Source: Flavobacterium cheniae (GTDB lineage: Bacteria; Bacteroidota; Bacteroidia; Flavobacteriales; Flavobacteriaceae). Taken from it: a stretch of DNA of 64,000 nt. This document shows, in pieces, positions 48,250 through 57,171 of the stretch. Both the position numbers and the translations under genes were made by a program. Under the pieces are notes generated by a model. The model was not told where the DNA came from, made no database searches, and saw nothing but the letters and a program-made list of their open reading frames with translations. Location: contig NZ_SNZC01000001.1 in assembly GCF_004363695.1 (NCBI RefSeq), forward strand, positions 804,431 to 868,430. Direction: 5' to 3'. Position 1 is the stretch's first letter. Each line of letters begins with the position of its first letter.

Positions 48250-48303
48250 CAAATATATAACTTTTTTAAATATTTACACATACACCCCTATTTTTTTAGG
48301 GGT
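48250..48303. promoter_or_regulatory. glnN promoter box and a 7-bp inverted repeat in the divergent gap
   Basis: On the minus strand TATATTTG (48257-48250) fits the -7 element, with GTG 19 bases upstream in place of TTG. ACCCCTA (48284-48290) and TAGGGGT (48297-48303) form an inverted repeat with six T between. No T-run follows on the plus strand, so an operator is more likely than a terminator. Confidence 0.45.
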
Positions 48304-48330
48304 AAAAATATTTTTTATTATATTTACACT

Positions 48331-48900
48331 ATGAAAACAGTAAATTTACATATGATTATGCTGGGGTGCACCCCAAAAGGGCGTTTTACCGAACAACACG
48401 ATATCTTTTTTGGAATCGGAACCAGCTTGAAAGAACTAGTTGCCGACATGAAAGCTTTTTGGCCAGAAGCGAAAGGAAAAATTCACATTGATGCTTGGCA
48501 AAAAGTAACTTGTGTTGATGGTTTTACAATTGAAGTGGTTTCAAAAGAAGAAAAACCAGAACAAGAAGAGCAATTATTCTTTTTGAATTTGGGCGGTTAT
48601 AAAGAAGGCGAATTTGAAGAATATCATTATAAATCTTTAGTTGTAGCTAAGACTAAAGGCAAAGCCATCAGAAAAGCCAAGCAAACTACTTTTTACAAAC
48701 ATTGCAGCATAGCAAAAAAAGGAGGTGAATCTCATTTTGATGATCAATACGGGGTTGATGTAGATGACATCCATAATATTGAAGATATTCTTTCAGATAA
48801 ATTCAAATCACAGTATCGATTGAAAATAACAAAAACCAATGTGACTTTCGAAGATGAAAAACACATTGGTTATTTAAAGATTGATAAAATATCGGTATAA
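48331..48900 (+). CDS. DUF1543 domain protein
   Basis: A 189-residue cytosolic protein with two DUF1543-type halves. The first has LHMIMLGCTPKGRFTEQHDI and FGIGTSLKELVADMKAFWPE; the second has LFFLNLGGYKEGEFEEYHYK and SLVVAKTKGKAIRKAKQTTF. The FGIG and GGYxxGEFEEYH patterns are the family signature. The function is unknown. The start is the ATG at 48331; an upstream ATG at 48247 would overlap glnN control sequences. Single gene with a terminator just after it. Confidence 0.88.
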   Translation: MKTVNLHMIMLGCTPKGRFTEQHDIFFGIGTSLKELVADMKAFWPEAKGKIHIDAWQKVTCVDGFTIEVVSKEEKPEQEEQLFFLNLGGYKEGEFEEYHYKSLVVAKTKGKAIRKAKQTTFYKHCSIAKKGGESHFDDQYGVDVDDIHNIEDILSDKFKSQYRLKITKTNVTFEDEKHIGYLKIDKISV

Positions 48901-48930
48901 AAAAGAGCTATCAGATTGGATAGCTCTTTA
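48899..48930. terminator. Bidirectional terminator after the DUF1543 gene
   Basis: AAAGAGCTATC and GATAGCTCTTT pair around a six-base loop, with A-run and T-run flanks. It lies between two convergent genes. Confidence 0.85.
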
Positions 48931-48938
48931 TATTTATG

Positions 48939-49457
48939 TTACATTTTAATCTTAGTTACTTTAGCATTATCTAATTTATAATACTCTTTAACTGAATTAT
49001 AATCTTCGAAATCTAATTTTCCAGCTGCTGTTTTATTCCCAAAATAAGCAGGAATAACAACTACTCTAAACACTTGGTCTAACTTATACACATTAGATAA
49101 GTTTGGTAAATCATATCCAAATAAACTTACTTGTGCATCGTAACGCGTAAAATCATTATCGTAGCCAAAGTCTAAAGTTCCATCATTAAAATAATAGGTT
49201 TCAGGTAATAATTTCCAAACATCACCAGCAGAACCATAATCTACTAAACGATACACCAAAACCATATCTGACGTATAAGTAGCATGCGGAAAAGTCAATA
49301 AAGCAGAATATCCGTTTCCTGAAGTTAGGTCAACATTTGAATATTCGAAAACTTCACTAATTGTATCGTTATCAACATTATTTTGTTCTTCATTAACCGT
49401 ACAGCTTTGTAGTGTTATCATCCCGATAAAAGCTATCAATAAAGTAATTTTCTTCAT
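48939..49457 (-). CDS. Hypothetical lipoprotein
   Basis: A 172-residue protein with a signal ending TLQSCTVNE, so Cys19 is the likely lipid anchor. The mature part is strand-rich and aromatic (EVFEYSNVDLTSGNGYSALL, MVLVYRLVDYGSAGDVWKLL, VFRVVVIPAYFGNKTAAG). This resembles collagen-like or dihydrolipoamide-type small lipoproteins found widely in flavobacteria, but I cannot name a family. Monocistronic, converging on the DUF1543 gene. Confidence 0.68.
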   Translation of the reverse strand: MKKITLLIAFIGMITLQSCTVNEEQNNVDNDTISEVFEYSNVDLTSGNGYSALLTFPHATYTSDMVLVYRLVDYGSAGDVWKLLPETYYFNDGTLDFGYDNDFTRYDAQVSLFGYDLPNLSNVYKLDQVFRVVVIPAYFGNKTAAGKLDFEDYNSVKEYYKLDNAKVTKIKM

Positions 49458-49564
49458 AATCTTTAAGTTTTAAATTATTTACTATGTAAATATAACCAAT
49501 TGTTGTGCCAAACTTTTATACCATTTAAATTAGTATCTTTGAAATCTCTAAAAAGACCATAAAA

Positions 49565-49705
49565 ATGGGAAGAAATAATCCAAAAAATATTAAAACTCAC
49601 AACGATAAATTACACAAAGAGCAAGCGAAAGAAAAAGCTAAAAAGAATGCTCGTGCCGAAAAATTAAAAGAAATTCAACGAAAATTCAACGAATCTAAAT
49701 CGTAA
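49565..49705 (+). CDS. Small lysine-rich protein upstream of the YchJ-like gene
   Basis: A 46-residue ORF starting MGRNNPKNIKTHNDKLHKEQ and ending EIQRKFNESKS. About a third of the residues are Lys or Arg. Most of it would form one charged helix (KEQAKEKAKKNARAEKLKEI). Its stop lies 3 bp before the YchJ start and it has its own leader, so both are probably in one mRNA. A TATCTTTG box at 49532-49539 fits the -7 consensus upstream. The composition suits an RNA- or ribosome-binding peptide, but that is inference. Confidence 0.65.
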   Translation: MGRNNPKNIKTHNDKLHKEQAKEKAKKNARAEKLKEIQRKFNESKS

Positions 49706-49708
49706 TTT

Positions 49709-50080
49709 ATGTCGGGTTGCTACTGCGGAAATTCTATTTCCTTTCAAGATTGTTGTGAACCTTATATAAAAGGTATTAAAAATGCTCCAACGGCAGAAGT
49801 TTTAATGCGTTCGCGTTACAGTGCATTTGCAACAGGCGCTGCCGATTATTTGGTAAACACTACCCATATTTCAAAAAGAAGATTTCATAATAAACGAGAT
49901 ATTTTAGCTTGGAGTCAAGCCAACAAATGGTTAAAACTAGAAGTTTTAGCCTCAACCGAAACTACAGTAACTTTCAAAGCCTATTATTTAGATCAAAATT
50001 TGAAAGCGCAAGTTCATTACGAACACTCGACTTTTAAATTAGAAAACGGAAAATGGTTTTATGTGGATGGGGAATATTAA
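49709..50080 (+). CDS. YchJ-family SEC-C motif protein
   Basis: A 123-residue protein. The N-terminus MSGCYCGNSISFQDCCEPYI is the YchJ/SEC-C zinc-binding pattern (CxC...CC). It is followed by the family core PTAEVLMRSRYSAFATGAAD and YLVNTTHIS, and a cystatin-like/NTF2-like fold (VTFKAYYLDQNLKAQVHYEH). The C-terminal second SEC-C motif found in E. coli YchJ is absent, so it is the short form. Molecular function unknown. It directly follows a tiny lysine-rich gene. It overlaps the convergent GyrI-like gene by 4 bp. Confidence 0.92.
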   Translation: MSGCYCGNSISFQDCCEPYIKGIKNAPTAEVLMRSRYSAFATGAADYLVNTTHISKRRFHNKRDILAWSQANKWLKLEVLASTETTVTFKAYYLDQNLKAQVHYEHSTFKLENGKWFYVDGEY

Positions 50081-50553
50081 GCCTTTCTTTTAATAGGAAT
50101 CCAAATTTCTTCTTCAGAATCTGGACTGTTGTTTTTATACTTCTCACCTAATATTTCAAAATGAGGTCGATTATCTAATTGATATTCTGAGTTAGGCAAC
50201 CAAACTCCAAAAATATAACCAAAGGTTTCTCTTGCTTTTACAGCATCTCCCACATGATTGAAAACAGCATACAATCCTTCTTCAATAATTAATGACTGCA
50301 TTCCTTCAGGAAGAAAATCGAAATCTGACACAGGAACCGCAGCCCATTTAACAAATTCAGTTTGTGGATTAAAATCAAAATTATCAGGATTGATTTGAAT
50401 GTTGAATAATTCTGTTCCTATCGTATTTTTAATTTCATTTCGTCGTGGCATAAAATTACCCCATAATTCTCCTATTCGATAATTCGAATAAGAAATTACA
50501 CTATTCATTCCAATGAATTTTGTCTCGGGAAATGTTTTAATTATTGGCTCCAT
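50077..50553 (-). CDS. GyrI-like / AraC effector-binding domain protein
   Basis: A 158-residue stand-alone SHS2-type ligand-binding domain: KTFPETKFIGMNSVISYSNY, IGELWGNFMPRRNEI, EFVKWAAVPVSDFDFLPEGM, LYAVFNHVGDAVKARETFGY and IFGVWLPNSEYQLDNRPHFE, then EEIWIPIKR. This fits the GyrI-like effector-binding family also found fused to AraC and MerR regulators. Here there is no DNA-binding domain. The ligand is unknown. Single gene; the icmF terminator lies just upstream of its start. Confidence 0.88.
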   Translation of the reverse strand: MEPIIKTFPETKFIGMNSVISYSNYRIGELWGNFMPRRNEIKNTIGTELFNIQINPDNFDFNPQTEFVKWAAVPVSDFDFLPEGMQSLIIEEGLYAVFNHVGDAVKARETFGYIFGVWLPNSEYQLDNRPHFEILGEKYKNNSPDSEEEIWIPIKRKA

Positions 50554-50563
50554 TCTTCAAAAA

Positions 50564-50597
50564 TAAAAAAACCTTTCATTTCTGAAAGGTCTTTTTT
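50564..50597 (-). terminator. Intrinsic terminator of icmF
   Basis: On the minus strand ACCTTTCA-GAAA-TGAAAGGT forms an eight-bp stem followed by seven T. It lies about 30 bp past the icmF stop. Confidence 0.85.
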
Positions 50598-50620
50598 ATA
50601 AATTATTCATCTATTTCTAA

Positions 50621-53600
50621 TTACATATTACGTCGATACTGACCTCCTACTTCAAATAATGCACTTGTAATTTGCCCTAACGAACAAACTTTGGTTGCAT
50701 CCATTAATTTTTCGAAAATGTTTTGGTTCTTAATCGCTGCTTCTTGTAAAATGTTGATGTGCTCGGCTACTTTTTCTGCACTTGTTTTATGCAAATCGGT
50801 TAACATATCAATTTGATATTGTTTTTCTTCTTCCGTTGCACGAATAACCTCAGCAGGAATAACTGTTGGCGAACCTTTTGAACTCAAGAAGGTGTTTACA
50901 CCAATAATTGGGAATTCTCCAGTATGTTTCAAGGTTTCGTAATACAATGATTCTTCTTGGATTTTCGAACGTTGATACATCGTTTCCATAGCACCCAAAA
51001 CTCCACCACGTTCTGTGATTCTGTCGAATTCTTGTAAAACCGCATCTTCTACTAAATCAGTTAATTCTTCAATAATGAACGAACCTTGAATTGGGTTTTC
51101 GTTTTTCGCTAAACCTAATTCTTTATTAATAATCAACTGAATTGCCATGGCTCTACGCACTGATTCTTCTGTTGGAGTTGTAATTGCTTCATCATAAGCA
51201 TTCGTATGTAACGAGTTACAGTTATCGTAAATTGCATACAACGCTTGTAAAGTCGTACGAATGTCATTGAAATCAATCTCTTGTGCGTGTAATGAACGTC
51301 CAGAAGTTTGAATGTGATATTTCAACATTTGTGCTCTTTCGTTAGCTCCGTATTTATTTTTTAAAGCTTTCGCCCAAATTTTACGCGCTACTCTACCAAT
51401 TACTGCATATTCTGGATCAATTCCGTTTGAGAAGAAGAATGATAAGTTCGGGCCGAAATCGTTGATGTTCATTCCTCTACTTAAATAGTATTCTACATAA
51501 GTGAAACCATTTGCTAACGTGAAGGCTAACTGCGTAATTGGATTTGCTCCTGCTTCCGCAATATGATATCCTGAAATAGAAACCGAATAGAAATTACGAA
51601 CGTTTTGTTTGATGAAATATTCTTGAACGTCACCCATTAATCTTAAAGCAAATTCAGTCGAGAAAATACAAGTATTTTGTGCTTGATCTTCTTTTAAAAT
51701 ATCCGCTTGAACCGTTCCACGAACTTGTGCTAAGGTTTTTACTTTGATATCTTGATATACATCAAAAGGTAAAACTTGGTCTCCAGTTACTCCTAAAAGC
51801 ATTAAACCTAAACCGTTATTTCCTTCTGGTAATGCACCTTGATATCTTGGACGTGCTACTCCTTTTTTCTTATAGATTTCGTTGATTTTTTCTTCAACTT
51901 CAACTTGAAGATTATTCTCAACAATGTATTTTTCACAGTTTTGATCGATAGCTGCATTCATAAAGAATCCTAACAACATCGGTGCTGGACCATTAATTGT
52001 CATCGAAACCGAAGTCAACGGATGACTTAAATCGAAACCTGAATATAATTTCTTAGCATCATCTAAACAACAAATCGAAACTCCAGCATTACCGATTTTT
52101 CCATAAATGTCAGGACGAATATGTGGATCATTTCCATATAATGTTACAGAGTCAAAAGCGGTTGAAAGACGTTTTGCTGGTAATCCCGCAGAAACATAAT
52201 GGAAACGTTTGTTCGTTCTTTCTGGCCCACCTTCTCCTGCGAACATTCTACTTGGATCTTCTCCTTCGCGTTTGAACGGATACAATCCTGATGCGAATGG
52301 GAATTCTCCTGGTACGTTTTCTTGTAAATTCCATTTTAAGATGTCTCCCCAAGCTTGGTATTTTGGTAAAGCTACTTTTGGAATTTGAGAATGTGATAAA
52401 GATTCAGTATGCGTAGCAATTTTGATTTCTTTATCACGAACTTTAAAACTATAAACCGGATTTTTATATTTGTTTACTTTTTCGTCCCAAGTTAAAATGA
52501 TTTCCCAGTTGTATGGGTCAAGGTTCATTTTTACACGATCGAATTCTTTTGTCAATAACGAAACGAAATCTTTGTTATCAGCAGTAATATTCAAAGAACT
52601 TTCAACAATTCCTGCTTTATCTAATTGCGGAACATTTCCGTTAACGGTTTCAACAGTTTTGAAAATTCCATATAATTTCTGAGCTACTTCTACTTGAGAA
52701 AGAGCTGTTTCATCGTATTTTCTATTGTTTTCTGCAATTTCAGATAAATAACGTGTTCTGTGAGGCGGAATTACGAAAATCTTCTCGCTCATTTCACGTG
52801 TAATTTCAAAAGTTGATTTTAAATCAGCTCCTGTTTTCTCTACAATCTTATCCATGATAGATTTGTAAAGTGTATTCATTCCTGGGTCGTTGAATTGTGA
52901 AGCGATAGTTCCAAAAATAGGCATCTTATCGGTATCCACATCCCATAAATTATGATTGCGTTGGTATTGTTTTTTTACATCACGAATCGCATCTAAAGCG
53001 CCACGTTTGTCGAATTTGTTTAACGCTACTAAATCAGCAAAATCCAACATATCGATTTTTTCTAACTGTGTTGCTGCTCCAAATTCTGGTGTCATTACAT
53101 ACAACGAAACATCAGAATGTTCTAAAATTTCGGTATCCGATTGACCAATTCCTGAAGTTTCTAAAATAATGATATCGTATTTAGCTGCTTTCAATACTTC
53201 AATCGCTTCAGCCACATATTTTGATAAAGCCAAATTGGATTGACGAGTTGCTAACGAACGCATGTAAACACGAGAATTGTTAATCGCATTCATACGAATT
53301 CTATCGCCTAACAAAGCACCACCTGTTTTACGTTTTGATGGGTCAACCGAAATTAATCCGATTGTTTTTTCTGGGAAATCGATTAAGAAACGACGCACTA
53401 ATTCATCGACTAACGATGATTTTCCAGCACCACCGGTTCCTGTGATTCCTAAAACTGGGATTTTTGACGTTTCATTCTTTTGATGAATCTCCTCAAAAAC
53501 CGATTTTGCAATTTCTGGAAAATTCTCAGCTGCAGAAATTAATCTTGCTATTGCAGTTGGGTTTTTCTCTTCGATATGCGATAATTCTCCCGTTAATTTA

Positions 53601-54046
53601 TCACCAATTGGATAATCTGAACGTTGAACTAAATCGTTAATCATACCTTGTAATCCCATAGCACGACCGTCGTCTGGCGAATAAATTCTTTCGATTCCGT
53701 ATTCGTGTAATTCTGAGATTTCAGATGGTAAGATTACTCCTCCACCTCCACCAAATATTTTGATGTGACCTGCTCCTTTTTCTTTAAGCAAATCGTACAT
53801 GTATTTGAAATATTCGTTATGGCCTCCTTGGTAAGACGTCATTGCAATTGCATTAGCATCTTCCTGAATAGCTGTATTTACTACTTCTTCCACACTTCTA
53901 TCATGTCCAAGGTGAATTACCTCAACACCCGTAGCTTGAATAATTCTACGCATGATATTAATGGCTGCATCGTGTCCATCAAAAAGTGACGCTGCGGTCA
54001 CAATTCTTACTTTATTTTTAGGAATATAAGGAGTTTGTAGTTCCAT
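50621..54046 (-). CDS. icmF: Fused isobutyryl-CoA mutase IcmF (B12-dependent mutase with built-in G-protein chaperone)
   Basis: A 1141-residue three-part enzyme. Residues 10-140 are a cobalamin-binding domain with [10 protein letters not shown] carrying the cobalt-ligand His, and [12 protein letters not shown]. Residues 195-420 are a MeaB-type GTPase ([44 protein letters not shown]). The rest is the acyl-CoA mutase barrel. Phe in [10 protein letters not shown] and Gln in AQNTCIF stand where methylmalonyl-CoA mutase has Tyr89 and Arg207, which points to isobutyryl/n-butyryl-CoA rather than methylmalonyl-CoA. It needs adenosylcobalamin. Single gene with its own terminator. Confidence 0.93.
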   Translation of the reverse strand: MELQTPYIPKNKVRIVTAASLFDGHDAAINIMRRIIQATGVEVIHLGHDRSVEEVVNTAIQEDANAIAMTSYQGGHNEYFKYMYDLLKEKGAGHIKIFGGGGGVILPSEISELHEYGIERIYSPDDGRAMGLQGMINDLVQRSDYPIGDKLTGELSHIEEKNPTAIARLISAAENFPEIAKSVFEEIHQKNETSKIPVLGITGTGGAGKSSLVDELVRRFLIDFPEKTIGLISVDPSKRKTGGALLGDRIRMNAINNSRVYMRSLATRQSNLALSKYVAEAIEVLKAAKYDIIILETSGIGQSDTEILEHSDVSLYVMTPEFGAATQLEKIDMLDFADLVALNKFDKRGALDAIRDVKKQYQRNHNLWDVDTDKMPIFGTIASQFNDPGMNTLYKSIMDKIVEKTGADLKSTFEITREMSEKIFVIPPHRTRYLSEIAENNRKYDETALSQVEVAQKLYGIFKTVETVNGNVPQLDKAGIVESSLNITADNKDFVSLLTKEFDRVKMNLDPYNWEIILTWDEKVNKYKNPVYSFKVRDKEIKIATHTESLSHSQIPKVALPKYQAWGDILKWNLQENVPGEFPFASGLYPFKREGEDPSRMFAGEGGPERTNKRFHYVSAGLPAKRLSTAFDSVTLYGNDPHIRPDIYGKIGNAGVSICCLDDAKKLYSGFDLSHPLTSVSMTINGPAPMLLGFFMNAAIDQNCEKYIVENNLQVEVEEKINEIYKKKGVARPRYQGALPEGNNGLGLMLLGVTGDQVLPFDVYQDIKVKTLAQVRGTVQADILKEDQAQNTCIFSTEFALRLMGDVQEYFIKQNVRNFYSVSISGYHIAEAGANPITQLAFTLANGFTYVEYYLSRGMNINDFGPNLSFFFSNGIDPEYAVIGRVARKIWAKALKNKYGANERAQMLKYHIQTSGRSLHAQEIDFNDIRTTLQALYAIYDNCNSLHTNAYDEAITTPTEESVRRAMAIQLIINKELGLAKNENPIQGSFIIEELTDLVEDAVLQEFDRITERGGVLGAMETMYQRSKIQEESLYYETLKHTGEFPIIGVNTFLSSKGSPTVIPAEVIRATEEEKQYQIDMLTDLHKTSAEKVAEHINILQEAAIKNQNIFEKLMDATKVCSLGQITSALFEVGGQYRRNM

Positions 54047-54174
54047 ATGTAATTTTTATTCGTTTTAAAGGGTGCAATTTACGAATTTAATAATTTTATT
54101 CCATCCAATTTTTAGAATAAATTCTACCAAAAAATGGCACTATCTTTGCCAATACATTAGCAAAATAGAAAAAC

Positions 54175-54885
54175 ATGAAAAAAATAGTTCTTAGTTTAGT
54201 CGCCTTTAGTTTATTTAGTTGTGCTGAAATGCAACAAGTTTTAGATCAATTACCACAAGGAACTGGTATTTTGAGTCAGGCAGAAATTGGTAGTGGATTG
54301 AAAGAAGCCTTGAATAATGGAATTACCAAACAAGTTTCAAAATTAACCGCAACCGATGGTTTCTTTAAAAATGAAGCAGTAAAAATTTTATTACCACAAG
54401 AATTGCAAGTGGTGGATAAAAAATTACGTCAAATAGGCATGAGTAAATTAGCCGATGAAGGATTGAAAGTCTTAAATCGTGCTGCTGAAGACGCGGTAAA
54501 AGAAGCGACACCTATTTTTGTCGATGCCGTAAAACAAATGACTTTTAATGACGCTAAAAACATTTTGATGGGTAATGAAAGTTCGGCAACAACTTATTTA
54601 CAAAACACGACTTCAAATGCTTTATATGCTAAATTTAATCCTGTTATTAAAAATTCGTTTGCCAAAGTGGGTGCTGATAAAGTTTGGAGCAACATTATTA
54701 CAAAATACAATGCTATTCCGTTAGTGACAAAAGTGAATCCTGATTTAACGGATTATACAACCAACAAAGCTATGGAAGGTGTTTTTAAAATGGTAGCTGT
54801 AGAAGAGAAAGAAATTCGTACAAATTTAAATGCGAGGAGTTCTGATTTGTTAAAGAAAGTATTTGCTTTACAAGACAAAAAGTAA
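54175..54885 (+). CDS. DUF4197 family lipoprotein
   Basis: A 236-residue lipoprotein; the signal ends SLFSCAEMQ (Cys16). The mature part is a helical bundle of the DUF4197 family: LSQAEIGSGLKEALNNGITK, LTATDGFFKNEAVKILLPQE, LNRAAEDAVKEATPIFVDAV, ILMGNESSATTYLQNTTSNA, YNAIPLV and DYTTNKAMEGVFKMVAVEEK. Members are found across Gram-negatives without a known function. A TATCTTTG -7 box (54141-54148) precedes the start by 26 bp, without a clear TTG. Divergent from icmF. Confidence 0.9.
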   Translation: MKKIVLSLVAFSLFSCAEMQQVLDQLPQGTGILSQAEIGSGLKEALNNGITKQVSKLTATDGFFKNEAVKILLPQELQVVDKKLRQIGMSKLADEGLKVLNRAAEDAVKEATPIFVDAVKQMTFNDAKNILMGNESSATTYLQNTTSNALYAKFNPVIKNSFAKVGADKVWSNIITKYNAIPLVTKVNPDLTDYTTNKAMEGVFKMVAVEEKEIRTNLNARSSDLLKKVFALQDKK

Positions 54886-55004
54886 TCTTTTGTAATTCAT
54901 TTTTTACAGAAAAAACGTTTTCGTAAAAATTTAGTAATCAATAACATAAGAATAACATAACCTTAACATTACAATTCAAAAATTCATCGGATATTTGCAA
55001 CGTA

Positions 55005-55076
55005 ATAAGAATAAAATTCTCATTTAGTTAGGGTTAGTTTAGTATAAATCACTCCGATGTAAATCGGAGTTTTTTT
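55005..55076 (+). ncRNA. Candidate small RNA or 3' UTR fragment ending in a terminator
   Basis: The 245-bp gap after the DUF4197 gene holds a GATATTTG box (54990-54997, one base off TAnnTTTG). About 10 bases later begins a stretch of some 70 nt that ends in a strong terminator. No ORF is present. Weak evidence: the hairpin may just end the DUF4197 mRNA. Confidence 0.25.
55051..55076 (+). terminator. Plus-strand intrinsic terminator
   Basis: ACTCCGAT-GTAA-ATCGGAGT forms an eight-bp stem followed by eight T (counting the last stem base). It serves the plus-strand transcript from the DUF4197 side. Confidence 0.88.
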
Positions 55077-55080
55077 ATAC

Positions 55081-55107
55081 AAAAAAAGACCGATTTACAT
55101 CGGTCTT
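55081..55107 (-). terminator. Minus-strand intrinsic terminator of the FKBP gene
   Basis: On the minus strand AAGACCGAT-GTAA-ATCGGTCTT is followed by seven T. The core CCGATGTAAATCGG is the same as in the plus-strand terminator 10 bp away, so the two are mirror copies. Confidence 0.88.
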
Positions 55108-55129
55108 AAACAATAAATATCATATAATA

Positions 55130-56116
55130 TTAGTTTCTACAAGCAGGGTCTAAATGTCTTCTTAATCTTGTTGGAGTTGTAAAATCCCCTGAACAACTTG
55201 GAATACCTCTTGTATCATCATATGGAGTAGCAGCATCATCAACTAATGCTCCAAAATAAGGATAATAAGCAGTCTTAGTTACTGTGCCATCTAAATAGGT
55301 AAAAGACCTTTCAGTTTTTGTTAATACACCATCTGCATCATCATCAACATCTAAATAGTCAGGTCTATCGTCACCATCAGTATCAATTGGATCTTGATCA
55401 AAACTAGGACCATATTCATACATAGACAGAATACCATCTCTATCATGATCCATTCTTCTCATATTGTACAACTTGAAATTAAAAACTAAATTGGAATATG
55501 CTTGAATTCCTGGTCTTATAGAATTAAAATATGCCAATCCTGAAGGAATAAATACAACTCCAACTCCAAAATCTTGAAAAGAAATAGTTCCATCAGGATT
55601 AGAGCTATAAGTTCCTACCTTGAATTGTGGAATAATTTCAGCCCATCCTTTAATAACTCCATCTAAGTTAAACCAAATTGGATTTACATTTTCTTCAAAA
55701 ACAGACTGATCATAAACCGTAACTCCATCTACAGTTCCTTTGTAAATTGTATTACCTTTGTAAGCCACAAGAGTTGAATCAACTCGAGTTGGACTTTCTC
55801 CTATTCCTTCTCTCAATTTTAAATAATAAACCTTGTAAGTTATATCATGTAGATCTACCTCTTTAAATTCTAATTCAGGCATATCAGAAACAGGTACCTG
55901 AGCTCCTCCATCTGGAATTTTTGTAAAAACAGTATTAAAATCTGCATCAACGGTTACGTAATGAGTATCCAAAAATTCTTCTATTTTTAGAATATCCTCC
56001 TCATAAACCTCATCATATGGTCTTGCAGGAACAATCGTTGTGCTATCATCTGGTTGACAAGAATAAAAACCAATAAACAAACCTAAAACCAATACTATTT
56101 TAATCAAACTCTTCAT
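55130..56116 (-). CDS. FKBP-type peptidyl-prolyl isomerase lipoprotein with Asp-rich tail
   Basis: Starting at the ATG at 56116 (MKSLIKIVLVLGLFIGFYSC) it has 328 residues; the ATG at 56155 would put a polar extension before the signal. Cys20 is the likely lipid anchor. The central part is an FKBP domain (VDSTLVAYKGNTIYKGTVDG, VFEENVNPIWFNLDGVIKGW, GVGVVFIPSGLAYFNS, NLVFNFKLYNM). The C-terminal part has calcium-binding-type repeats, MDHDRDGILSMYEYG and DTDGDDRPDYLDVDDDADGV, as in EF-hand/thrombospondin-3 loops. It ends in a Cys-containing tail (SCSGDF, LDPACRN). Probably a surface or periplasmic folding helper. Confidence 0.85.
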   Translation of the reverse strand: MKSLIKIVLVLGLFIGFYSCQPDDSTTIVPARPYDEVYEEDILKIEEFLDTHYVTVDADFNTVFTKIPDGGAQVPVSDMPELEFKEVDLHDITYKVYYLKLREGIGESPTRVDSTLVAYKGNTIYKGTVDGVTVYDQSVFEENVNPIWFNLDGVIKGWAEIIPQFKVGTYSSNPDGTISFQDFGVGVVFIPSGLAYFNSIRPGIQAYSNLVFNFKLYNMRRMDHDRDGILSMYEYGPSFDQDPIDTDGDDRPDYLDVDDDADGVLTKTERSFTYLDGTVTKTAYYPYFGALVDDAATPYDDTRGIPSCSGDFTTPTRLRRHLDPACRN

Positions 56117-56197
56117 TTTTATGCTTTTTTTGTGGGCGCAAGATACAATTTTCATTTATTTTTGTAGAAATATTAACATGGTTTTTTGAATTATATT

Positions 56198-56596
56198 ATG
56201 CGAATAGATAAACTTTTATGGTGTTTACGGTATTATAAGACCCGAAGTATAGCTACTGAAGCTGTAAAAAAAGGACATATAACAGTTAACGGTCAGGTGG
56301 CGAAGGCTTCAAGAGAGGTTTTTCCCACCGATAAAATCACGCTTCGCAAAGACCAAATCAACTACAAATTAACCATTTTAGATATGCCTCAAAATCGGTT
56401 GGGAGCAAAATTAGTCGATATGTACCGAAAAGATGAAACGCCAAAAGAAGCTTTTGAACATTTAGAATTACTAAAATTATCAAAAGAACATTATAGAGCA
56501 AATGGAACTGGTCGTCCTACAAAAAAAGATCGAAGAGAAATCGACGATTACTTATGGGAAAGTGATGAAACCGAAGACATCAATAAAACTGAATAA
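56198..56596 (+). CDS. S4-domain RNA-binding protein (Hsp15-like)
   Basis: A 132-residue protein. The opening MRIDKLLWCLRYYKTRSIAT, VKKGHITVNGQVAKASREV and DKITLRKDQINY form the S4 RNA-binding fold of the Hsp15/HslR family. E. coli Hsp15 rescues 50S subunits still carrying nascent-chain tRNA. The basic tail ends ANGTGRPTKKDRREIDDYLW. I take the ATG at 56198; an upstream TTG at 56186 is less likely. The stop overlaps the start of the methyltransferase gene by one base. Confidence 0.9.
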   Translation: MRIDKLLWCLRYYKTRSIATEAVKKGHITVNGQVAKASREVFPTDKITLRKDQINYKLTILDMPQNRLGAKLVDMYRKDETPKEAFEHLELLKLSKEHYRANGTGRPTKKDRREIDDYLWESDETEDINKTE

Positions 56597-57162
56597 TGAA
56601 TTACTGGGAAGAACGTTATCAAAAAGGAGAAACGGGTTGGGACGCAGGTAAAATTACTACTCCAATAAAAGAATACATTGACCAATTAACCAATAAGAAT
56701 CTTAAAATTCTAATTCCCGGAGCCGGAAATGGTTATGAATTTGACTATTTGATAGAAAAAGGATTTAAAAATGTGTATGTAATTGATATTGCAGAAACGC
56801 CTTTAGAAAATATTAAAAAAAGAAAACCAGAATTTGCAACGCATTTATTGCATGCTGACTTCTTTTCATTAGAAACCAAATTTGATTTAATTTTAGAGCA
56901 AACATTTTTCTGTGCTTTACCTCCCGAAATGAGACCTCAATATGTTGAAAAAATGGCTTCGATTTTAAATCCAAAAGGAAAATTAGCAGGATTGCTTTTT
57001 GATTTTCCATTAACTAGCGAAGGTCCGCCTTTTGGAGGTTCAAAAGAAGAATATATCAACCGATTTGCTCCAAAATTTGAAATTAAAAAACTAGAACGCT
57101 CATATAATTCGATAAAGCCACGAGAAAATAAAGAACTCTTTTTTATCTTTGAGGTCAAATAA
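56596..57162 (+). CDS. TPMT-like SAM-dependent methyltransferase
   Basis: A 188-residue class I methyltransferase resembling the thiopurine S-methyltransferase group. The start MNYWEERYQKGETGWDAGKI is the typical WxxRYxxGxTGWD opening. SAM motif I is LKILIPGAGNGYEFDYLIEK, followed by VYVIDIAETPL, and LILEQTFFCALPPEMRPQYV with FGGSKEEYINRFAPKFEI closes the fold. The natural substrate of bacterial homologues is uncertain; small thiols, halides or metalloids are known for relatives. Tightly coupled to the S4 gene upstream; the phosphoribosyltransferase gene follows by 9 bp. Confidence 0.9.
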   Translation: MNYWEERYQKGETGWDAGKITTPIKEYIDQLTNKNLKILIPGAGNGYEFDYLIEKGFKNVYVIDIAETPLENIKKRKPEFATHLLHADFFSLETKFDLILEQTFFCALPPEMRPQYVEKMASILNPKGKLAGLLFDFPLTSEGPPFGGSKEEYINRFAPKFEIKKLERSYNSIKPRENKELFFIFEVK

Positions 57163-57171
57163 CAACAACAC

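Noticed and set aside
54047..54174. Cobalamin riboswitch before icmF or the CarH-like gene
   Set aside because: The icmF leader and the 58609-58753 gap are too short and AT-rich; no B12-box-like conserved segment is visible.
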